Positions 32,601-43,696 of a stretch of 64,000 bases of DNA are shown here, one piece after another. The stretch lies in the NCBI RefSeq assembly GCF_029168945.1, contig NC_083610.1, positions 72,593,580-72,657,579 on the forward strand, read 5' to 3'. Source of the DNA: Cannabis sativa (lineage: Eukaryota; Streptophyta; Magnoliopsida; Rosales; Cannabaceae). A program made the position numbers and the translations under genes. The notes beneath the pieces were generated by a model, which was not told the DNA's origin, did not search any database, and saw only the letters and a list, made by a program, of their open reading frames with translations. Each line of letters begins with the position of its first letter. Within the stretch, counting starts at the first letter, position 1.

Positions 32601-35600
32601 CAGGGGTAGGTGGTAGTAACAACAGGCAGAGCGTGAGCCAAGCGCACGAGGAATCCGGTGACCGGACTTCGAGTTTTGGCAGATCGACGACTGGGGAAAT
32701 CATTCTGAGTTGGCGATGAGAACAAACGATTACTCTAATGAGGGTTTCCGAAAAAGAACCCTAAAAATGAAAGAAAATCAAACCCTAATTGCAAACCCCA
32801 ATTTATGATGAACCCTAATTTCGAATTTCGAATCCCCAATCCCAAAATCAGCTCTAATATCATGTAAAATATGGTGAATGAATTGTATATCTTATTCAAT
32901 AGATTAGCATGTATTTATATACAAAACTAGAGAGACTAAAAAAGAAACTAGAGAAAAAATAGGAAACAAATTACAATTATTCTTAAATTCTACAATTAAT
33001 ATATAACTAATATATTCCAACACTAATCAGTTCTCAATGTACATATGGACGTATTCCTAACCAGTTTATAATATATAGCCACTTTGCTACCACACTTTAT
33101 ATACATATATACAATGTTTAAAAAGGCGTTTTTGAGGCGTGCCTCAAGTTGAGGCGTTTAAAGATTGCACCAAGGCGTGCAGCTTGCTGAGGAGAAGACA
33201 GACGTACGCCTTAATGGGTGAGGCGTTGAACTGAGGCGTGAGGCGTTGAGGTGTAAGAGGCGTGTGCCTCAAATTTTGAAAGTGAAATGGGCTATTTGAG
33301 CCCCTAAAAAAGGGCCCAAATTGTTATTTTAAATTTGTTTTTCTGCTGCCCAACTTAAAAAACTTAAAAGACCTTTAAAAAGTCCAATAAGCATTAATTA
33401 AAAAGCCCAATGAAATATTTAAGTAAGCCCAAATAAAACTTAAAAATAAAAACCCTAATTCCATCTTTTTTCCTATCTCCCTCTCTTCTTCACAGCAGCT
33501 GTGCAGCTGCTTATTTCTTCAGCCAATGGAGAAAACAAAAACTTGCTACTTGCTTCCTTCAAATGTGTTCTAAGATAGTAGAATTTAGGATTCTAATTCT
33601 AGAAATATAATTATCTTTATTTTAGTTTGAGTTTTATGAGACATATTTTTTGGTATGTTTGAATTTTATGAGACGTTTTATAGTTATCATTTTTATGACA
33701 TTTTATAATATGTTTGAAATTTATGTGACAGTTTATTCATTCTAAGGTGCTCTAAAAGTATTGATTCCATTAATTTTTTAGGCTTACGCCTCGTACGCCT
33801 CGAGGCTTACACCTCGCCTTACCAAAAAAAAACGCCTCAAGGCTCATTTGCATTTTTTTAAACATTGCATATATATAAATTCATAGTTATACTTATAACA
33901 ATTTCATTTTAAATTACACATGTACTACTGATGTAACAATGACACATCAGTCATTTCAGCATTCCGTTAACCACATGAGATAAAACTTAAAAAAGCCATA
34001 TATTTCTACACTAAAAATAGTTCGGAGAAAAATTTTCAAACCAAGAAAATGTGTTCTGCTGCTAGCCAGATTCTGAATTGGCCAGGTTAGGCAATGAATT
34101 TCTACATATTTGAAATAGTACCATATTGGTGTATATGTGTTTGGTCCATTACAGGAAAGAGAACTAATACTTAGAATCCTAATAATTATCTCCACCAGTA
34201 ACTGAGACTGCCATTAATCAATTGATCCATTTTGATCCATAAAATGGTACCATTTTTTGGTTAATTTAATATAAAATGGCAAGGACAAACCTCAGGAGCC
34301 ATCCAGCAAGCAGTCCCCTTGGTAGATTTGACGTCATTAAATTTGGTTGCCTGGAATAATAGTACATGCAGCAAAGTAAGGGACGAAACACATTCAAACT
34401 CATTTCAGAAGTAACCAGAAAGAAAATTAGAAATCAGAAATAAAACCTTTGCCAACCCAAAATCTGCAAGCTTCACAGATCCACTTGCATCTACCAGTAT
34501 ATTTGCACATTTAATGTCCCTTGAATAAATTAAAAACAGAAAGAGATAAGCATCAATGCGTCACCAAGATTCACGCCTTGGTTGGCTAGGCACTCAAAAG
34601 CCACTTTTCCACTTTTGGGCTTTTAAAGCTTAAAATCAAAAGCAATTTAAGGGTTTGGTTGCCCTTTGGCATATTAAAACGATAAAAAGCTCTTTGAGAA
34701 GAAGCTAATCTTTATAGCTTCTTCAGAAAGAGCTTCTTGAGAAGCCAAAGCCGAAAGCACAAACCTAACCAAACAAGCCCAAAATACCTGAGAACATTAG
34801 TGAACAAATGTTTCGCACGAAACATAGTAGTTACATTTATATATACTTCTCTTACCTGTGAACCACATTTCGATCATGAAGATACTTTAAACCAAGCAAA
34901 ATTTGTCTTGTGTAGGCAGAGACTTGAGAATCTCGAAGATTATATCTCTGATAAAGTCTTTGCAAGGATCCCTTGGTTACTAGCTCAAGAAAAATATAAA
35001 GCTTTGAGTCATCCTGCAGTGATCATTAGAAAAAAATTGATGATCAGAAATGAAACAAATTAGGAGAGACTACAAGCAACATGATATATTCAATTCACAT
35101 CATTTTCATACTAGGCACCTATTTACTTTAGACTTACCACTGCAAAAACCTAATTTACTACCTTATCTTTACATTCCCGTAAAAGGGTGGCAATATAGGT
35201 CATGATATGATAAAATGGTTCGAAGACGGCATGAAATTAGCAGGTTTGGGTTTAGCATAAACACGCATAGGTCAAAATAAGTTACACACGATTAGACACG
35301 ATTAAATTTCTAGTTGAACACAGGTTAACCTACTAAACCTGAAATTGACATGTTTAACACGATTCAGTACATATTAATATGACATGAAATTAGCCAATGT
35401 ATTAATCTATTAATGAAACCATAATAGATTATACATGTTAAAATGACAAATTTGAACCTATTTGTTTATTTTCTATTTATGTGGGAAAAATAGGTATTAA
35501 ACTTATCAAAAATGTTGATGTGTCATGTAAGATTAACATGACTTGAATATGGCATGTTTAAATATCGTATTAATTTTGTCGTGTCACGGGTTTACCTATT

Positions 35601-38288
35601 TATGACTGTGACGTGTTCCTGTTTACATTTTATGACACGTTATTTAATCGTGTCGTGTCGTGTTCGTGTTAAGCATAATCGTGTCTTATCAAAATCCAGT
35701 TGACCCAAAACAAGACACGAATACACAAATTGCCAGCCCTAACCGCCACCTCTAATAGTACCAAAACTCCGAGAAACCTACTGTACAGTCTTGTAGGATG
35801 TGAAACCTAGTTTCAAATAACAGATTGCATACAACCTTCGCAAGTAACCTCCCTGTGATTTTTTTAATAACTAATCATTTTTTAAACTCTATAACCTTTT
35901 AAACATTTATTTTTCTACTATCGGAGATTCAGAATACGCTTCAGTACCAAAGGCATTCATCCTCCCTCACCCGGCTTGGTTTGCAAAATTACTAACAAGA
36001 CTAAAAGTTATGAACCATGTAAGAGTCATCAATCAGTATTTGCTTAGTACGCAATAAAGTTGATTTTGACTCTAAAAATGAAAACTTAATTGTTGTATAA
36101 GTTAAAAGTGACAAGAATATGTACAAAGAGATCTGCAATTACTATACCTTATCCGTGCCATGATATTGAACTATGTTTTCATGTTCAAACTGACTTAGAA
36201 GAGCAATCTCCTGAAAATAATAAGCACGGGATTAGAAGAAGCACGCATTCACCAAGATCAAATAGTATAGCATAGACATAAAATACACAGAATGCTACAT
36301 GAAGCCAGCAAACAAGCAACCCTTAAGTCTAACCTGCTCAAGCTGATAAATACTTTGTTTTCCTTGATCTCCTTGATCAAGCAAGGAAACTTCCTTCACG
36401 GCAAAAAAGAAACCATCACTGGGAAAAAAAATGGAAAATCAATGAAGATCAGCTAAGGCATATAAATTGTCAACAATATGAGACAAATAAAAAAAGGAAA
36501 CAGAAAAAACAAACTTGAAATGAATTGTATGACATTTCACCACCAAACACACACACACCAAAAGAAAAAAAACACTATATCACAATTGTTAACCTTTACA
36601 TTCTAAATATCTGCGTTTAAACTAAATTCTTGACTTGTCATTATAATAATAACTACTTATTCTACAGAACCAAAAAAACCTACCAAAATTAACTCTCTAC
36701 CTACTTTTGTCATACTTTCTGTAAATAAGAATTTTCTTTTCTTTTTATTTCAGTTAATTTTTAGAGTTTGATATTTATCTACAAAGCACCTCAACACATT
36801 GGCACCAGGCAGTAATTAGTTCTAATTCTTCTGGCAGTCTGCAAGGAGTGCAGCATTAATTTTAACTAATAATATTTACCAGTCAAAGTCGAGCTAGTGC
36901 CAAAAAACAAGTGTTAAAATTAAGTGACAAGACAGACAACATGGTACTATAATTCCTACATGGATATACACGTTGCTTCCATCACCGATATGGAAAGCCA
37001 CAAAATTGCTAATTTTTATCTAATAAAACAATGCCATCCCTAGAATCTTTAACCATCAATTCTGTAAGAGAATATATCCCTATTTCTATCTAATAAAACT
37101 CTAAAATCTTCAATCTTCAATTATCAATTTGGTTATCTCAAAAGAAAAATTATCAATTTGGTAAGATTCCAAAGAAAAATGAAACTTCTGGACTAATGAA
37201 TGAACGGTAGGTAGGGTTAATAAGGGGCGACAATAAACAACTGAAATGAAATAAATGAAGATAATCTCAGAAAATATGACGGAAAACAATTGAACACAAC
37301 ATTCCAATACTTACTCTGCAATTCCTTCATATACAGAACCGAATGACCCGCGCCCCAGAAGCTCACCCTTTAGCCAATTGGAAATATTACGCTTAAATCT
37401 CCCATTCGGAGAAATGTTTGAGGGCTCTGTGGTGCTGCTAGAAGAGTCGTCATCGTTAGACGTTGTGAACGAACACGTTTCAGAGGGCGGCACATTCTCA
37501 GAAACGACGGCGGGCCTCCCTGCTGAGATATCTGTGTTTCGATCCTCAACGACTTCCGTCTGCACTTGTTTTACTTTGTCTTCTTGTTCTTCCTCCTCTT
37601 CTGTGCGTTCTTCGTCCGAAGAAGCATAATCTTCAACGGGCATTCGTGAAGAATCTTGGTTGTCGTCGGGCGCAAAATCCCTTAAAAGGTCCCAGGTCGA
37701 GCTCGTGAGATCAACCTCGGGAAGCCTCATCGAAGGCGGTGGCTTTAGCAACGGTGGCCGGACACCCTTAATTCCTCCTCCAACGGCAACAACGGCAGTA
37801 CCGCCACCAGCACAAAAACTGTCGTCAGCAGTACAACACCCACTAGACTCAGCTGGATGAGCCCGAGTCGACTCAGTAACATCCCTAATTGCAGCATCCG
37901 TAAACCTATCAGACAATTTGGCAATCGCTGCTCCACTATCCTCGTCTTGCTCCCTCTTCGAATCACTGAAGCTATCCAAAGGGTAAAGCTTAGACCTGGG
38001 CAAAAGATCAGAAGACGATCGGACCTTCCGAGCCTCCCACGCCGCCAGCGAAATAGCAAAGTCTTCAGGACCGGAAAGCCCCAAACTCCGGCAAATCCGA
38101 TCAAACTCGCCGTCGGTGCCCTCGACTCGAAAACTCATCTTTTCCGACAAATCGAGGGAGCGAGTATGAAGCGACGGAGACGGCGAAGATTCAATCGACG
38201 AAGACGACGAGGTCGCGTTGTAGTCAATGTGCTTTGCAGCATTGCGGCGCTCCAAGCGCGGCTTCCTCGAGCCCTTCTTCGAATCCAT
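29632..38288 (-). CDS. MEKK1-like: MEKK1-type MAP kinase kinase kinase (MAPKKK1-like)
   Basis: Ser/Thr kinase at the top of a plant MAPK cascade (MEKK1 acts on MKK1/2 and MKK4/5 in stress and immune signalling; function here is by family). Eight coding exons on the minus strand: 38288-37315, 36418-36334, 36210-36148, 35013-34856, 34519-34447, 34350-34291, 30102-29992, 29844-29632. All junctions are GT-AG and in phase, giving 578 aa with no internal stop. Exon 1 encodes a regulatory N-terminus with a conserved block ([20 protein letters not shown]), [18 protein letters not shown], an acidic run and the glycine loop GRGSFGSV. Later exons carry the ATP lysine (FFAVKEVS), [23 protein letters not shown] and subdomains to FGVRS. 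The start at 38286-38288 (MDSKKG) matches family N-termini; an in-frame ATG 48 bases upstream would add 16 aa. Introns 3, 4 and 6 hold repeats; intron 6 is 4.2 kb. Confidence 0.93.
30726..31771 (-). pseudogene. copia reverse transcriptase / RNase H remnant
   Basis: 31771-31583 encodes the RT piece [20 protein letters not shown]. 31251-31015 is the RT-RNase H connection ([26 protein letters not shown]). 30950-30726 is RNase H ([17 protein letters not shown], then [15 protein letters not shown], with catalytic-type Glu and Asp still present). The pieces lie in several frames. Confidence 0.78.
31648..32422 (-). pseudogene. copia gag remnant
   Basis: Minus-strand pieces 32422-32045 ([19 protein letters not shown], the UBN2/copia gag N-terminus) and 31947-31648 ([19 protein letters not shown]). 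They sit in different frames separated by a stop. Sequence turns to RT near 31770 with no protease or integrase between. Confidence 0.75.
33112..33867. mobile_element. hAT-type MITE with GAGGCG repeats in MAP3K intron 6
   Basis: A 756-bp element with perfect 13-bp inverted ends CAATGTTTAAAAA. It is flanked by the 8-bp duplication CATATATA (33104-33111, 33868-33875). Subterminal regions are packed with GAGGCG/CGCCTC motifs on both sides (33130-33270 and 33780-33845), the typical place for transposase binding. The interior has no ORF. It lies close to the copia element in the same intron. Confidence 0.82.
34577..34790. repeat. Probable MITE in MAP3K intron 4
   Basis: A roughly 210-bp segment between diverged inverted ends (TTGGTTGGCTAGGCAC at left; reversed right end TTGTTTGGTTAGGTTTG), rich in AAAAGC and GCTTCTT motifs. 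No clear target duplication was found. Confidence 0.4.
35184..35741. mobile_element. Non-autonomous TIR element in MAP3K intron 3
   Basis: Ends AGGGTGGCAATATAGG and (reversed) AGGGCTGGCAATTTGTG are inverted with mismatches. The interior has repeated ACACGATT, GTGTCGTG and TTAACACGA motifs. It is similar to the fragment at 28090-28300. Probably hAT-like by its ends, but no target duplication could be confirmed. Confidence 0.55.
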
Positions 38289-38631
38289 GTCTTTGTTTAC
38301 CTTTCTATTGGTGAAAAATCGAGGTATATGCTGCATAGAGAACTAAATCCATCTAAATCCTCCAAACACAGAGCTTCGAACGGAAACCCCTAAAAATAAA
38401 ATCCAGTGAAAATATCTTTTTACGGACTAGTTGTTCATTTTTCTGGGCTGATGATTTTCTGAAACATTCCCGAGAAAATGGATAGGAAAATTGGGATTCT
38501 GGGGTTTTGTTGTTCAATAGTAGAGAAAGAGAGATTAGGAGGAAACGGTTTGAAGGGGAGAAAGGAGAGTGAGACTTTGAGAGACTGGTAAACGCCGTCG
38601 AAGATAGTAGGAGAGAAAAGGAAAACGCGGT

Positions 38632-38641
38632 GCCACGTGGC
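38632..38641. promoter_or_regulatory. Perfect palindromic G-box upstream of the MAP3K gene
   Basis: GCCACGTGGC lies about 345 bases upstream of the chosen ATG on the minus strand. It is a classic bZIP/bHLH binding site and ABRE-like core. Given its place in the promoter or leader of a stress-signalling kinase it may confer ABA or light response. This is a motif-based inference. Confidence 0.55.
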
Positions 38642-38953
38642 GGCTACGGAAGCCCTCACTGTGACCGGGACTCGGGTGGGCCCTTTTTATTCTCATACGA
38701 CAATATTGGTACTCTAAAACTTAATATAAAATATATCTTTCTATTTATTTATTTATCTTTAAAAATTAAAATATCTTTTTCTTTTTATAATTTATATAAT
38801 ATTTTTTATAATATTCTATATATATAATAAAACACATTTAAATTATTTTATTTTTTTGAAAATGAAATATCAACTTCATTCAGAATACAAATGGCCTGAA
38901 GATGAACCAAAACATTATCCTCAAGAATGCTACGACCAGAATAAAATCGAGAG

Positions 38954-39700
38954 TAGGGGTGTTCATCCGATCCAATCCGCACTTTTTTGGTCAAACAACA
39001 TCCAATCCGCACTAAGTGCGGATTTCATATTTTGGATCCAATCCGATCCGCATAATAGTTTAAATCCGATCCAATCCAATCCGCAATAGTGCGGATTGGA
39101 TCGGTTATTTTGGATCGGTTATTTTTTTAATAATAAATTATTTAATATTTCATAGAAAAAAATTAAAATAAGACTATTGTTTCTTAATCTCCAATAATAA
39201 TCTATTTCCATCTCCATTTATATATAAATCAAACCCATATACATATATGTCAATATATAATTTACACTAAAATATATATGTATTTATTACTAAAATAAAT
39301 AAGTTAGTATATATATATATATTTAAATTTGTGTGTATGTGTCTATGTGAATAGAATAATTTTTCTAGTGTGTTTTTTATTATAAAACAAATAAAATACA
39401 CTAACTCAATATATTACTAAAAAAGATTAATAAATTAGAAGTATGTGTTTTTTTTTTAATATTACTAGAAAATTAATATATATTATATATTATAATTTTT
39501 TAAAAATATATATAATTAAGTGCGGATTGGATTGGATCGGTTACTTTTTGAGGTCAAACAACATTCAATCCGCACAAGTGCGGATTTTAGATTTTTCAAT
39601 CCAATCCAATCCGCGCAAGTGCGGATATCCGCATTTTGCGGATTGGATTGGATTGGATCGTGCGGATTGGATTGGATCGGATACTTAGTGAACACCCCTA
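38954..39700. mobile_element. hAT-type MITE inside a LINE RNase H region
   Basis: A 747-bp element with ends TAGGGGTGTTCATCCGATCC and (reversed) TAGGGGTGTTCACTAAGTATC. It is flanked by an exact 8-bp duplication ATCGAGAG (38946-38953, 39701-39708). Subterminal arrays of GTGCGGATTGGAT and its complement occur at both sides. The centre is AT-rich without an ORF. A diverged copy lies at 43697-44731. Confidence 0.92.
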
Positions 39701-39708
39701 ATCGAGAG

Positions 39709-40190
39709 CGTCTAGCCACAAAATGGGCCACCCGATTTGCTGATCGTTTAATATAACGTAAACTAATATTAGGTGAAGAAGATAATAAAACTTTACAATC
39801 GTTAGTAATCAAACTAAACACAGAAGACATTTGTTGCTTGCTAAAGATTGCTTGAACAATGAGAAAACTATCAGTTTCCACCTCGACTGTGTTCCAGCCT
39901 TTGCCCTTTAACCAGCTAAGAGCCTCCTTTACCCTTAAAGCTTCAACGATCTCAGCTGTGTATGACCCGTGGTAATATTTGGCAACAAAGTCAATAACTT
40001 TACCGTTCGAATCACGAGCAACAACACCGAACCCATAGGCATTTTCCTTCTCAAATAATGCACCATCAACTGCTCTCCACATGAAGTTCTTCACTTTAGG
40101 TGGTATCTTAAGATGCCAAAGTTTGTACCAGAACCCAGAGTTATTCTCACCAGGTTGTGTGTGTCTCTGAAGTTGCATCATGGAATAGGC
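39709..40190 (-). pseudogene. LINE RNase H / zf-RVT remnant
   Basis: A plant LINE C-terminal RNase H (RVT_3 type): FGVVARDSNGKVIDFVAKYY, TAEIVEALRVKEALSWLK, VEVETDSFLIVQAI and SANRVAHFVARRS. It is preceded by a zf-RVT tail (LWHLKIPPKVKNFMWRA). The reading frame then runs into the MITE, which truncates it. Confidence 0.8.
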
Positions 40191-40512
40191 AAATTTAACT
40201 GAGTAGTAGCCTGTTCTTTCACCAGTCCACGACCAACAATCTTCAACAGCAGCTGGACTAAGGGGAATTCCAAGGATTAAAGATGCATCCCGAATATTAA
40301 AGATGTCCTTGAAAGAGAGACATCTCAGCTTCTGTTATGAATGTCAAAGAGTGAGCTAACCGTGTGATCATCGAGTCCCGTTCTAGTGGTGGATACGTAT
40401 GGGTTGATGGGATTAGGGAGCCAAGGTTGTTTGAGAATGCTAGTTGAAGTTCCTGTGCCAATAGTTCTTCTGGCCCCAAGGCAAACCAAGTGTTGTGCAC
40501 TCCATATATACG

Positions 40513-41840
40513 TCAGACAAAGCTAGGATTATTACCCAATTCAGCATTAAGGAAATCGGTTCGAGAGTAGTACTTTGCTTTATAGACCTGGCTAGCAAGA
40601 GAAGATGATGAACATAAAAGTCTCCAACCTTGGTTAGCCAACATAGCAATGTTGAAATCATGGAGATGACGAAAGCCCATACCCCCAAAATACTTGGGAG
40701 CAGCCATACGATCCCAAGACATCCATATGATTCCTTGGCCATTGGAGCTTTTTATTTTCCACCAGAAATTTGCCATAATTTTCTCAAGATCTTGGCAAAT
40801 GCCCAACGGAATGAGGAACACACTCATAGCATAAGTTGGAAGGGATTGGATGACAGTTTTGAGCAAAATTTCTTTACCAGCACGAGAAAGAAATTTGTCA
40901 TCCCAACTATTTATCCAGTTAATGATCTTGTTCTTAAGAAACCCAAGGATAACAGTTTTTTTCCTTCCAATAATATTTGGTAACCCCAAATAGAAAGAGC
41001 CATCAGTAGCTTCAGGCATTCCAAGAGTTGAGCAAATTTGATCTTTGGCCGCAATCTCAGTATTGGGACTGAAAAAAAAAACTGAAGACTTGGTAGCATT
41101 AACTCGTTGTCCAGAAGTAAGCTCGAACGAATGGAGAAGCATGTTCATACTCACAGCAGCACCATATGCGGCTTGATAGAAGAGATAACTATCATCAGCA
41201 AATAACTTATGTGCAATAGAAGGAGCCCCATTAGCCACACGACAGCCTTGTATTATTCTGTCAACTTCATATTTTTTGATTAAAGCTGAAAAAACTTCTA
41301 CACAGATGATAAATAAATAAGTTGACAGCGGATCACCCAGACGAATCCCACGAGAAGGAGTAATAGGACCCGTAAATAACCACTGTGAATAACAGAATAT
41401 CTAACAGAGGTGACACACTATATAATGAGATTGATCCATTTGCTAGCAAATCCCATTCGGTACATGACAACTTTCAAATAGTCCCACTCAACTCAATCAT
41501 AAGCCTTACTCATGTCAAGTTTCAAGGCCATGAAACCTTTTTTGCCTCTTCTTTTCTGTTTTAGGTAGTGCATAATCTCAAAAGCAACCATAATGTTATC
41601 AGAAATGAGTCTGCTTGGGATAAAGGCACCTTGGGTGGAAGAGATGATATGATCGATCATGCCTCTCATCCCGTTTGCAAGAACTTTTGCCACAACTTTA
41701 TAAGAAAAATTACACAAGGCAATAGGACGCAGATCACCCATAGTTGTGAAATTATTCTTTTTCGAGATCAGCACTAGATGAGTATCATTAATTCTGGGGG
41801 GTAGCTCCTCAATTTCAAAGAAATCATAAACAAACTGCAC
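40513..41840 (-). pseudogene. LINE reverse transcriptase remnant
   Basis: 41840-41493 covers the RT fingers (THLVLISKKNN, DLRPIALCNFSYKVVAKVLA, QGAFIPSRLISDNIMVAFE, FMALKLDMSKAYD), ending at a stop where VEWDYL would follow. 41238-40513 contains the catalytic box (HKLFADDSYLFYQA), then LSRAGKEILLKTVIQSLPTY and PKYFGGMGFRHL. At least three stops lie between 41239 and 41492. Confidence 0.82.
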
Positions 41841-42377
41841 ATGAATATCAGGGCCAACAACATCCTAATGTTGCTGGTAAAACCCGGGACCCATACCATC
41901 AAGACTTGGGGCCTTGTCAAGATGCATTTGAAAGAGAGCTTGCTTAATCTCTTCAGGTGTAACTAGCTGTAGAAGAACATCATTATGATAATTAGAAACA
42001 GAGCAATTTATACCTCCCACCACAGAGTCACAATTAGTGCCTTCAGCATTATAAAGAGATGAGAAGTATTCAACAAGAACATGATCAAGACCCGAAGACC
42101 AATCCTTCCACTCTCCATTAGCAATTTTTAATTGGACAATTTTGTTACTGCACTTTCGAGCACTGGCAGTATCATGAAAATATTTGCTATTTTTGTCACC
42201 CGCATGGAGCCAAAATTGCTTCGATCGTTGCTTCTAATAAATTTCTTGTTGAGCTAAGATCTCAAAGTAATTACACTGTTCAGCAGAGAAATCTTGAGTA
42301 GAGGAAGACAAACTAGCCGATTTTAAATGAGTCATTCTCTTCTTGCTTTTATTCAAACGTTGCTTTTCATAACTTGT

Positions 42378-43627
42378 TACGAAATTTATAAAACAATACG
42401 CAAGTGCACGTAATCAAGTAGTAAACTCACACGAGTGAGGTCGAACCACAAGGAATTGAACTGAATACCATTAAATTAGATTTATGATTCTATTTGGCAA
42501 ACCAATAGTTTTCGAGATTTTAAACATAATAAAAATTCAAGAAACTTAAAGAAACAAGTAAGGATTAATCAAGATGAGAAGATAGGGAAGAGAATCCTGT
42601 TGTTTTGTTTACCCAATTGTTAATGCCTAATTGCTATCCTTTTCTTGATGTGAATGACAGATTATAAATTTAACCTAACTCTTTTCAGATCTTTTAGGTT
42701 CTAAACCACATGTTCTCTAATTAATCTCTTAATTAAACTCACATGTAATCAGCATTAAGTAATAATCTAAGTGTCACATAGGTCATGCAAATACTCTCGT
42801 TTCACATAGAACCTTGATTATCCAATTTTAGCATTCTCAATTCTCACCTTTCAGATTTTGAATTGAGATCATAGCACATGTAGAAGGTGATCAAGCTTAC
42901 ACATGGAATTAAACACAAATATAGATAATTTCACAAATGAAGATTGAAGGAATGGCAATTATTCATTAACTAGGCAAAACTTTAAACAACATTCATCATC
43001 CTCCCTTAATGGGAATTTAGTTCATAAAAATAAAATAAACATCCATGATTAATACTGAAACAAAAATACACATAAAAGAGAAATAAAGAGTAAAAGAAAG
43101 AAACTAGATGGTGATATCGCTCCGGGTCTTCAAGATTGCTTCCTCTCCTTCTTCATTCACTTTTTCGGGCCAATTTCTGATACCTTTGGCAGTCTGAATC
43201 GTATCCCTTATATAGGAATGAGAGGTGTGCCTCTAATTGGAAAAAAATCAAAATTAGGTCAAAAATCCTGTTCTCCGTGCCTGGTCGCGACCCACTTAAA
43301 GGTTGGTCGCGACCACAGGCAAAACTCGAAAATCGGGAATTCTGCCAAAACCTCAAGTCGCGACCATAGTCGTGACCAGATAAAAGGGTCGCGACAAGGC
43401 TATAAGCTGGTCGCGACTATTGATCCCCGTTGAGCAGCTTTGGCCGATTTTTCACCAGTTTGTTCCGTCTTTTCGTCAATTGACTGAATTTGAACTCTAA
43501 CGCACCGGGAACCTGAATCAAAGAAAATCAAGCGTAAAACCGCTCCAAAAGACAACAATAATCGAGAAAATGCTTATTTATAAGACCCGAAACTTAGGCT
43601 AAAAATAGCCTAACATAACCCCAATCA
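42378..43627 (-). mobile_element. Athila-like LTR (1.25 kb), apparently solo
   Basis: On the plus strand it begins TGTTACGAAATTTAT and ends ACATAACCCCAATCA. Its start resembles the Athila LTR at 2151 (GCAAGTG.AC motif near the edge, then a splice-like GTCG region). No primer binding site lies to its left and no polypurine tract to its right, so it stands alone. The flanking bases do not show a convincing 5-bp duplication. Confidence 0.6.
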
Positions 43628-43696
43628 GTTAAAATAGTGCTGCACAAATGAATTTTTCCAGGAAGGGGGAGATGACTGAAGTGGTTTTTTTTTCAG

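Larger units (their letters stand above)
30389..33022 (-). mobile_element. Internally deleted Ty1/copia element in MAP3K intron 6
   Basis: A 2,634-bp element on the minus strand, in the same orientation as the host gene. LTRs are 30389-30540 and 32863-33022 (both start TGTAAAATATGGTGAATG on the plus strand). The primer binding site TGATATTAGAGC (minus strand, 32851-32862) is a decayed iMet type, and the polypurine tract GAAGGGGAG adjoins the left LTR. The target duplication CTAAT is exact (30384-30388, 33023-33027). The coding remnants run gag, RT, RNase H. Protease, integrase and the first part of RT are missing, so the element is about half the usual length. Short LTRs and multiple stops mark an old copy. 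Confidence 0.88.
38850..42377 (-). mobile_element. L1-like LINE (minus), 5'-truncated or interrupted
   Basis: The poly(A) end is on the left (T-run at 38850-38857). Reading right to left: an ORF2 middle part (42370-41841, WLHAGDKNSKYFHDTAS), RT (41840-41493 and 41238-40513), a zf-RVT part, and an RNase H domain (40181-39710) interrupted by an hAT MITE at 38954-39700. Its right end meets the Athila-like LTR at 42378. Several stops break the frames. Confidence 0.8.

Noticed and set aside
37378..38393. Plus-strand ORFs of 66-178 aa opposite MAP3K exon 1
   Set aside because: Opposite-strand shadows of a well supported exon; no domain.
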